From the NCBI GenBank assembly GCA_963693365.1, contig CAVNZM010000016.1, positions 4,526,001-4,590,000 of the forward strand: a DNA stretch of 64,000 nucleotides. The letters are read 5' to 3'. A program made the translations under genes and the position numbers. The DNA is from Amoebidium appalachense (lineage: Eukaryota > Ichthyosporea). Below are positions 55,353 through 64,000 of the stretch, one piece after another. Under the pieces are notes generated by a model, which was not told the DNA's origin, ran no database searches, and saw nothing but the letters and a program-made list of their open reading frames with translations. Each line of letters starts with the position of its first letter. Position 1 is the stretch's first letter.

Positions 55353-56769
55353 CACGCCCCCCACCGTCCTCCTCCTCCGCCCCCTCCCCCCCCCCCCCCC
55401 CCCCCCCCCTCCCCCCCTCTCTCTCTCCCCCCTCTCTCTCTCTCGCTCTCTTTCTCTCTCTCTCTCTCTATATATATCTCTTTCTTTCTCTCACTCTTTT
55501 GCTCCCACATTCTTACTCTCTCTGTCATCTCTCTCTCTGTTGCTGGCCTACTCTGTCTCTCCTCTCTTTCCGTCGCCATTCCGGCTTTCCGGCCCACGAT
55601 TTTTATTTATTTATTGCATCATAGGCGATTGAAAACGGACTCAGTGAAGTAACGCCACTGACATGAAGAGTTTTTAAAAGCAAGCATGCATGAATTTCAT
55701 GCGGCAAAAATTCATGCATACATGTGCATATAAAAGGCATACATAGGCATATTCGCACAAAAATTAATACTCAGTTGTACGTTCTCAGTGTTGTCTCAAA
55801 ATGCAGGCAGCCCACTCACACTAATGCATGATCCAGTAACTGTTCAGAGTGAAATTTAAAGGATGGGTAGCATATGTAATCAGGTTTACGCTACCTAGAA
55901 TTCGGAAATTTAAACTTGTGAAAAATACCTGGCATTACACTGTTTACTTTATTCCATTGGCGTGTAATCGTCTAAAACATGTAAGGTGCCCAGCATGCTC
56001 ACGATGTCATAAATTCTAACAGGAATTATACAGATTTTTCGAATTGAAACTCGCACGCGCATGTATATATTATTATTAAATAAGGATGTGACCACAAAAG
56101 GCCAAGCTCGAATTCAGCAATTAAAATGGCCCGGCTTAACGTGCATGTACAACTTCCTAGAGGTAATACGGACATATGCCCCAGACACCCAACAATACCC
56201 CCTCCCCCCCCCCCCCCCCACCCACCCACCCACACACACACACACACTTACACGTGCACACACACGTACGCACATACTTAATTGGCCATGAGAGGCGCCT
56301 TGTACTATGTTATAATGCCAAATCAACCATATATTTTCCTAATAATTAGTATAGTCGCTTTCGACCCCACCCCCCGGGTGGTACACACATATATGTACAC
56401 ACACATCATGAAACATACTTGGCAATCACTCATATAGACATACCCACTGCACGTGACACTGCTGGATCCCCTCAACCACCAACCCACTTGCACAAAACGT
56501 GCATAAATACATACACGTGCAACTCACCCAACCGCACATGGAGGGAGGGAGGGAGCGAGAGAGAGATCACGCTTTTTGTTCGAAGTTCCGAAGTAGTACA
56601 GTGTAATTTGTTTGGGATCCCCGTTGTCATCAACCGTATGACCAGGCTCGCGCAGTAATACACCGCAGCTACATAAAGGTGCTGTACAACTCCTTTCGTC
56701 ACTGTAGGCTACCGAGGGGATGCGTAAAAAGAAGACATACACTCCTTCAGGGACGCAAAAGCTTCAGAA

Positions 56770-56805
<36 letters not shown>

Positions 56806-58007
56806 ATCAACAGAGGCCTGGGGCACTACGATGCAAAAGAAGAGAGGGATGGTTGTAAAGAGAACAGCCCAAGAGCAACCAAGAAAAAAAGAGGCCTGAA
56901 AGGATATAGGGAGAAAAGAAACAAGAGAACACACTTGCTATGAGAGAACGACGTAACCAAAGCAGATCTATGGCACAACCTGAAGCAAGCGAGAATTTCA
57001 GAGATGGGGAAGGAGAAGAAGAGAAGGCAAAAGCATGGAGGAAGACGAGGATGATGGAAGGCCGTGGACAAGAGGAAGGAGAAAAGGACAACATCAGCAC
57101 TTGACAACAGGTTGTATAGCGGTTTCGGCACATGTACCAGCGACATAACGAAATACCCTGGTTCAATGGGACTCAGCATAGTACGCAACGCTTTGTGCCA
57201 GTAAATCTCGACAAAAACAGCCTTACCAAACGTAATTGTTTGTCTAAACTGTGTTTTTGGTGATACCGAATACGAACTATCCTGACTTAGGTATAGTTAG
57301 CTGTATGCAGACTCGCCTGGTATGTAAGACTCCCATCCCACGTTCCTTGTTCGTCATTTTCCTTTTCTTTCATTCAAAAATCATTTGAATATCCTCTCCA
57401 TGACGGCGTTGCCCGACTGAGTCGGGACTGACTGAAGAAGATGAGTCCTAATATCCATATATAGACATTTGGTTTGGTATTGCGTAATCGAATTGCTTAA
57501 TAAACCAATCGTTGGAGCCTAAAGCCGATCTGATTTCCTTCTGGCGCGAACAGTACCAGTGGCCAGCTTGACCTAAAGTTTGCAGCAGACATGCCTCGAG
57601 CTGAGCGCGCTGCGGCTGCACACATTTATTCCACAGTTGTGGCTAAGAGATGTTGCTGATTCTCAGTTGGGAAATTGACTGCTTGAAATAGATTTGAGAT
57701 TTGTGAGTGAAAGAAAGTTGTGCGTTAAGTGACTTAGTATGTTGTGAACACAAGGGCACAATCGACGAACAGAAACGGAAGTAAAGGAGGAATGAATCGT
57801 TTTTCTTGGTGCACCGTTTGATTTTACCGCCCATAGCCTAGTTGGCGCAATATTATGACTTTCTTGTTATAAAGAACAATCAGTAGGTGGCTTGTTACGC
57901 TCGTTTGACTTTTGTTGTTGTACATTGTTGAGAGATATCATTTCAAGGAGTTCGAGGTGTTTAGTGAGGTTGTAAGCTTGTGCGGGAGACTTCGTTTTTA
58001 CCCGAAG
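55314..58007. other. Intergenic region, mostly unique sequence
   Basis: Starts with poly-C (55317-55351) and a (CT)n tract (55415-55560), then about 2.3 kb of AT-balanced sequence. A short hairpin CCCGACT-G-AGTCGGG is at about 57410-57425. A poly-G of about 37 bases is at 56766-56803. Purine-rich sequence at 56830-57100 gives long but unsupported minus-strand frames. No gene is supported. Confidence 0.5.
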
Positions 58008-58845
58008 ATGGCCTTCATTGGTAGCCTGTTTTCCGCTGCCAAGAAGCTCTGGGATAGGGGCGAAGGTGACTTTTTTGAGACAGAGAACCGCCAGCAAGCG
58101 CAGCGGAGGACAGACGAGTAAGTGTCTGTGGTTCTGGATTCAAGCTTGCTTGTAGCTCACTGCTTCAGCTTTTGAGCAGCTGCTTCTTCACTTGCGATAT
58201 AACTGTTCCTGTTTCCTTCTTTCTCACATGTTTTCTTGAGTTTTGAAGAGGTGGAGTTCACGTCTACAGGCTGTTCGCTTGGCCCACACAACATGACCAA
58301 GCCACCTGTTTGAGCTACACTTGTTTTGGATTGGTTTTTATCTGTTTTCACATTCCCGTGGCCTTAGAAACCAAAGCATTTTGCTTCCTTTCGGAAGGCT
58401 TTCAAATGGAAAGTGATCTCTATTATAATCACAGCTCCATTACACTTCCGGGGGAAGTGGGGAGGTCCGTACGTTTTTTAGGGCGGGGGGGGAGGGGGGG
58501 GGGGCTGGTTGTGGTGTGTGGGTGTATATGTGTGTGTGTGTGGGGGGGGGAGGGAGGGGGGGGAAGAGAGGAGGAGGATGGGAGGTCATAAAACTAAAGG
58601 TGCATGTTGTTTCCTTACAGTGATGACCTCACGAGAGATAGCGACGAGACCTACCAACCAATCAAGCGGGCACTTCACTACGAGTAAGTGTTGGGTGTTA
58701 GATGTGTTCATGTTAATTTCCTTTAAAGCCCATGTTGAAAAAGGTTAATGGTGTGTAAGGGGTAGTCAACCTTGCAAAGAGGTCTGAATAGTCATTGTGT
58801 TAAGATGGTTGTTAGTAGGTGGAACTTGTGGGACATGCTCTTTGT

Positions 58846-58891
<46 letters not shown>

Positions 58892-59613
58892 CTGCTTGTG
58901 CAAGTGAGGGACGAAGGGAGAGGAAGAGTTGCAAGGGAGGGAATGGAGATAGATGGGCAGAAAGTGGGTGCCAAACTGGTGAAAAGATGATATGTTTGCT
59001 GAACTTTCTGGTTTGCCACAGGGAGGATGACTCGCAGCTGTCTCAGGAGTGGGACCAATATGAGGTGAGTTTTCTTTCTGTTTTTGCTTGGCGTGCTTGG
59101 TGTTTGTTGTGTCCGCGCATGTGTGGACGTGTGTGTGTATAGAGCAGTGAAGGTTCGTTTGTTTGTTTGTTCTTGTGCGTGTGTGTGTTATGGGAGGAGG
59201 ATCGGGCAGGAGGGGGAGGGGGGGGGGGGGGGGGACGGGGTTGGGGAGGACTGATCTTTCCATGAGCTTGGTTGAGGGGGCTGAGGGTGGGAAGGTGGGT
59301 GAGATAAGGAACAGGTTATATGTAGAGAGGAGAGATTGTGACGCATGCTGATTCATGCATATATGTGGTTTGCAGCCTATGAATGCACAACACAAGCTTC
59401 ATAGCCAAATGAAGTAACAACATATTGGTGTGTGTGCTATTCATAGCTACCAAGCACGTTCATTGCTCCTACATCATTGTTTTGCCTTCATTACCTTTCA
59501 CATTGTAAGGGCTTGTTATTAGCCTGCCCCGACACGTCCATTTTTCTTGCATTATTATATTATTATATTATTACATTATTATGATACGTTGTAAAGCTAT
59601 CATTAACTCACCC

Positions 59614-59651
<38 letters not shown>

Positions 59652-59879
59652 CAACCCACAGGCAGCGCCAGACCCAGATGATGCCGATTGGGGCCGGCAG
59701 GAACCCAAGGGGCACCGTGGCAGCAAGGGGCCTAGCCGTAGGCCCAATAAGCTCATGAAGATGGATGGTGCTCAGGTAGAGTTGCAACCCCCCCTCCCCC
59801 CCTCCTTCCACCCTCGCTCCTTCCCTCTCCCCTCTTGATATCGGCTTTTGTGTTTTATCTTTGTGTCCCCCCCCCACCC

Positions 59880-59913
<34 letters not shown>

Positions 59914-60191
59914 TTACCCCTTTACCCCAGTTTTGCACTTTGCATTATGTTTTCCGTTATGAATGTTACGTCGTTCTCTATAATGTAGTCTATACCCCCC
60001 CTCCCCCCCTCCCCCTCCCGCATCGCCCGACACCCTTGGCCTCCTCCCCGACCCTCATGTGTCTACTTGCCCATTGTTCTCGGCTCCATGTATAGTCTTC
60101 ACACCCATTGCACACCCTTTCTGGAAATAATTTCCAGTTAATGCAACCACGTCCTCTTTCGCCTTCCTCCTTACCCCCCCCCCCCCCCCCC

Positions 60192-60228
<37 letters not shown>

Positions 60229-60416
60229 TTTTTTCCCCTTCCCCCCATGCCCTCTCCTTCACTCTTTTGGTGTGCCGTGCCCTGGTATGTGAAGTGGCAC
60301 AAGCTACCCACGGTTTATTCTTGTGAGTTTGTGTGCGTGTGTGTTTTAGTGGAGCTTTTTTTTCCTTCTTTGTGGGGGGAGAATGGGAGGAGGTGTGTTT
60401 TTTTTTTTTTTTTTTT

Positions 60417-60447
<31 letters not shown>

Positions 60448-60685
60448 GGGGGGCATATACTGTTTTTTCTTATCACGTGCTGACTGGTGCGGCTGAATCT
60501 ACAGAGGGGGGCGAAGAGCAGCACGAGGGAGAGCGGAGCGGCCACCGGTCAGGCCAACGGCCAGCGCACAGGCACACTGAAGCGTCTGCATGGTGGGGAG
60601 GAGATGCGGGCAAAGTCGAGCAAGCAGCAGCGCCTGGACAGTGAGGGTGTGTGTGTGAGGGTGTGTGTTGGGGGGATGAGGGGGG

Positions 60686-60716
<31 letters not shown>

Positions 60717-61703
60717 AGTATGTGGGTGTGGGTGTGCGTGTGCGTGCGGGTGTAGGTGGGGTGGGGTGGGTGGGTGGGTGGGTGGGTGGGTGGGTAGGTG
60801 TGTGAGTGGTGGCGGTGGTTGTGCTTTTTGAGGGAGGAGGGGCCGGGGGGGGGGGGGGGGGGGGGAGGGGGGGGGTGGTGTACGGCAAATGGCACGGAAG
60901 CAAAAGAAGCACAATGGAGATCGAGGGGCTATTTGCATTGCACCTGACACCTACTCATCAGCTAACCTAGCCACTAAGCTCTTCCTAACACCATCTCCTT
61001 TTCCCTCCCTTCCACCACAGTAGTCGAGCGCAGCAACTATCGCGCCAGTGTGAGAGGCAGAGACCGGGAGGAGGAGAGGGAAGAGAGGGAGGTCGTGGAT
61101 GTGGAGGTAGAGACGGTGTCACGTGCACCCCCCCCGTGCCTCCGGTCTGGGTACGCTCGTGCCGTACAACCGCATGAGATACCCGAGGTTTCAGGAGGAG
61201 GCGATGAAAAAGGACGAGCAAGTGAAACAGCTGGAGCAGAGGGTCAAAGACCTGGAGACGATGCTGAGGGAGAAGAATGAGAAGGAGAAGGAGGACATGG
61301 CTGATAGGGCGGCTGAAAAAGCGGCCGAAAAAATTATGAAAGGTAGGGGTGTGTGCGTGCGTGTGTGTGTGTTGGGTGGGTGGAATTGGTGGTGGTGTGT
61401 GTGTGTGGGGGGGGGGGGGGGGGGGGGATGGGGAAAGGGAATGGGGAAGGTTGAGGGAGAAGGAGGACATGGCCATGAGGGTGGCTCACTTGGCGGCCGA
61501 AAAAGTGATGAAAGGTGCGTGCGTGCGTTCGTGCGTGCGTGCGTGCGTGCGTGCGTGTGTGCGTGTGTGCGCGTGTGTGTGTTGGGTGGGTGAATTGGGG
61601 GAATGGGGGAGGCTGAGGGAGAAGGGCGGAGAGGGAGAGGGAGGACTGGGCTGATGGGGCGGCTGAAAAAACGGCCGAAAAAATTGTGAAAGGTGGGGGT
61701 GTT

Positions 61704-61734
<31 letters not shown>

Positions 61735-63750
61735 GGATACGTGGATGTGCCGGGGCTTGGTGGGGAGGGAAGACGGGGGAAGGAAGGGGGGGGGGGGGGG
61801 GGGATAAGGGATAGATAGAGAAGCGCCAGGGGGGAAGGGAAGGATCAAATCTAGGATATGGGTTAGAAGTTAACTGGCATCTCTCATTCACCCCGAGCCA
61901 CGACGGAGCTTAGTTCTTGGTTCTTGGCAATGAATGCAGTTGCAGCAGACTCAGGCACTAACGATGGGGTGCGGTGTGTGTTTGCAGCGAATTTGGAGGA
62001 GAGGCGCAGACGGCATGAGGCCCGCAAGAAGAACAAGGAGCAGATTAAGGCCCAGGAAGAGGTACTCCACCTTCCTACCTACCTCCCCAATACCCCCCCC
62101 CCCCTCCCCCCCCCCCCCCCCCCCCCCCCTTGTGGATGGTATCTGCGCATAAGGTGCTTCCTTGTGTGTGGTTTGCAAATATCTGCGCTGTGTTGTCCGT
62201 CATGAATGTGGATTTTTTACTCAGCAACACATCCCTCCCCCCTCCTCCCCTCCCCCCCCTTCATCACCTCCCCTTCCCCCTCACTTTTGATTACACTTGA
62301 CAACAGCTACTTGCTGCACAGCGGCTCTGGTGGGAGGTGCCTTTTGGGGGGGGGGGAGAGGGGGGGGGGGGGGGGGAGGGAAGGGGAGGAAATGGGGAAT
62401 GGGGGGATGGAACGTAGCCGGGGGGATATGGCAACAGGTGGTTGGGCTTGATGTGCTGCTGCTGGTGTCGCTGCTGTTTTAATTTTTCACTTTTATCCTT
62501 TCTTTTTCCTCGCCCCTCCTTTTTTTTTGTTTATTTTAACTATATATTTTTTTATTTACTTGTCTATATGTGCGCATGGCTGACCCACCAATAGCAGAAG
62601 GTTCAGCAACAGCAGCAGCCCTCGTCCCTGGCTATTGCTGCCGCCCGTATGATCCCTTCCCCCCCCCCCCCCCCCCCCCCCCTCCCCTCCCCCCCGGTCC
62701 CTCCTTCAGTGGCCATTTCACCAACACACACGCACACACAAAACCAGCTCACTCATACACGTCTACACAACTACACACGCTGCTTTAATGTATCCCTTTC
62801 ACTTTCTAATGGTTCGGGTGGGAGAAGAACCGCACACAAAACCAGCGAGAAAAAGCACATGAATTGCCCTCGGAGATACACAAAGTCACACACAAAACGA
62901 GTACACCCATTTGAGGCGCCACCCACGGTGGGGAGGAAGGAGGAGGAGGAGGGAGGGGGGGGGGGGGGGGGGGGGGGGGGCACCGGCCGACAATTTGAAG
63001 GAACGATTTGCTGTTTGTTTAGTTTAAGGCTGTTTTTGTCCCTGTCTGTGTGCAGTGGTTGGTAGACGGTGTTTGTGTTTTTGTGCTTTTGTATCGTGTG
63101 ACTCGATGATGGGGTGTGCCCGAAACGTGTGTGCAGCCGTGTGGATGTGCTGTGTGTTTTAATGCATTGGGCTAAACCCTTGTTGCTGTTTTTGTTCTTA
63201 CGGGGATGCTGTGTGCCTGCAGACGTTCGTGGTCGGTCACGGTCAAGGTCACCCATGCCCGTGCGTGCTTCTCCTCGACCCATGGAGGTAGGCGGTGTGC
63301 GTTGGTGACTCGGCTTTACTCCGGTTTGCCCGGCTCTTCTCCTTTTGCTGGATTTTTTGTTTCTGGCGGGATTGGGGTGGAGAAATGTAGTTGTCGTGTT
63401 GGTGGGCTTCTGGTTGTGTTGTTTGTGTGCAGTGACTCGTTTTCTACTTGGTTTTACTTTCTTTTTGTGCGACATAGTGAAGGTGTTTGAAGGTTGTGTT
63501 GTGTTCTGCCGCGGTGGTTTAGCATGTGATCTACGGTGTCTGTTTTGTGTGCAGTGGTAGTTTTGGTCGTGTTTTCTAAAGGTTGTTGTGTTTATATGTG
63601 CAGTTGTGTGTTGGTATGTGTTCTAAAACTGATGTGTGTTCACGTGTGCAGGTGAACGAAAGGAGGGTGGAGCCGGTGCAGGACGCACGGGATGCAAATA
63701 TGCTTCAGAGCATGCTCAAGGCACACAGCAACAGGCTCAGCGAGCAGAAG
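58008..63750 (+). CDS. Coiled-coil/SR-rich protein, eleven exons, 3' end outside window
   Basis: Exons 58008-58117, 58621-58683, 59022-59064, 59662-59775, 60505-60646, 61021-61106, 61195-61342, 61988-62061, 62598-62646, 63223-63287, 63652-63750 give 331 codons with every phase matching; the last donor (AAG|GTAAAT) shows it continues to the right. It starts M-A-F-I-G-S-L-F-S-A-A-K-K-L-W, has an acidic region (D-D-L-T-R-D-S-D-E ... W-D-Q-Y-E), basic stretches (R-R-P-N-K-L-M-K), a coiled coil (E-Q-V-K-Q-L-E-Q-R-V-K-D-L-E into E-E-R-R-R-R-H-E-A-R-K-K-N-K), a Q-Q-Q-Q-Q tract and G-R-S-R-S-R-S-P. A nuclear or scaffold role is plausible, but I do not recognise the family. The exon 6/7 split removes an 88-base intron; the alternative is a one-base error in a C8 run at 61128-61135. 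Confidence 0.7.
59611..59650. repeat. (AT)n just upstream of an acceptor
   Basis: (AT)n at about 59617-59649 precedes TTTCAACCCACAG, the acceptor of exon 4 of the coiled-coil/SR gene. Confidence 0.85.
61343..61700 (+). repeat. Two decayed extra copies of the exon-7 end
   Basis: The 3' end of exon 7 (GAGAAGGAGGACATGGC ... GCGGCCGAAAAAATTATGAAAG) plus its donor is repeated at about 61451-61516 and 61610-61693, each followed by GTGxGTG sequence. The extra copies lack usable acceptors, and a stop would follow if copy 2 were spliced in. Confidence 0.8.
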
Positions 63751-63933
63751 GTAAATAATTTACTCAGTTGTGTTGTTGCATGTGTGGCTATTTTCCTTTA
63801 TGTCTTTGCTTCCGTATTTTTGCCACCCTCCTTCAGTGCAAACATCCGACCTCCCCTAGACCTCCCCCCCCCCCCCCCCCCCCCCTTCCTCCTTCTCCAC
63901 ACACACGCACGCACACACACACGCACACGCACG

Positions 63934-63976
<43 letters not shown>

Positions 63977-64000
63977 GCCACACGCATGCACGCACACACA
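63751..64000. repeat. Start of a further intron: poly-C and (AC)n
   Basis: Downstream of the donor at 63751 the window ends in poly-C (about 63864-63885) and CA-rich sequence to 64000, like the other introns of this region. Confidence 0.8.

Noticed and set aside
56127-56658. Possible two-exon mini gene (M-A-R-L-N-V-H ... V-V-I-N-R-M-T-R-L-A-Q)
   Set aside because: Joining the best donor and acceptor creates an immediate stop; no promoter support.
56807-57188. Two overlapping minus-strand frames of about 120 codons
   Set aside because: The sequence is a purine-rich skew (GAAGAG); both frames are equally open and hydrophobic, so composition explains them.
61451-61693. Extra coding exons of the coiled-coil/SR gene
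   Set aside because: Copies lack usable acceptors, and splicing copy 2 in phase gives a stop; treated as decayed duplicates.

Overview
The window is nuclear DNA of a eukaryote, most likely a unicellular alga or other protist. Five genes have GT-AG introns whose phases can be followed exon by exon. One intronless gene has a TATA box. No bacterial operons are visible. Species cannot be named from the sequence alone. From about 12.4 kb rightwards the non-coding DNA is saturated with microsatellites ((GT)n/(AC)n, (CT)n/(GA)n) and poly-G/poly-C tracts up to about 50 bases long, while exons look ordinary. Left of about 12 kb the DNA is different: compact, intronless, short-spaced genes and almost no microsatellites.

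Region 1 (1-5 kb) looks like part of an endogenous DNA-virus-like element of the polinton-like virus/virophage type. It holds the C-terminal end of a PD-(D/E)XK-like nuclease, a D5-like superfamily 3 helicase, a four-finger C2H2 protein, a tail-anchored membrane protein, a 45-residue very basic protein and three unknown small proteins. No capsid protein, packaging ATPase, polymerase or integrase is in view, so the element is partial or continues left of the window. Region 2 (5.34-10.91 kb) is bounded by inverted repeats. It carries three coiled-coil or low-complexity proteins, a 22-bp minisatellite, and an array of a 92-bp unit that expands one of the two inverted-repeat arms.

Region 3 (12.5-41 kb) is host DNA with minus-strand genes: a complete nine-exon class I phosphatidylinositol transfer protein (12577-22235), an intronless secreted NlpC/P60-like protein (27513-28859), and a complete nine-exon mitochondrial MAM33/p32-family protein (31161-40275). 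Region 4 (41.5-64 kb) has plus-strand genes: a five-exon BAR-domain-like protein divergent from the p32 gene (41567-45716), an unrecognised seven-exon gene encoding about 816 residues (47747-55313), and an eleven-exon coiled-coil/SR-rich protein that runs off the right edge (58008-63750).

Two MITE-like elements were found: one with 32-bp perfect terminal inverted repeats in the p32/BAR shared promoter region, and one with TTAA ends that overlap the BAR stop codon. A dispersed repeat family lies inside introns and, in every copy I can orient, runs in the sense direction of the host gene. All exon models were built by hand from splice sites, reading frame and protein resemblance; no database search was possible.
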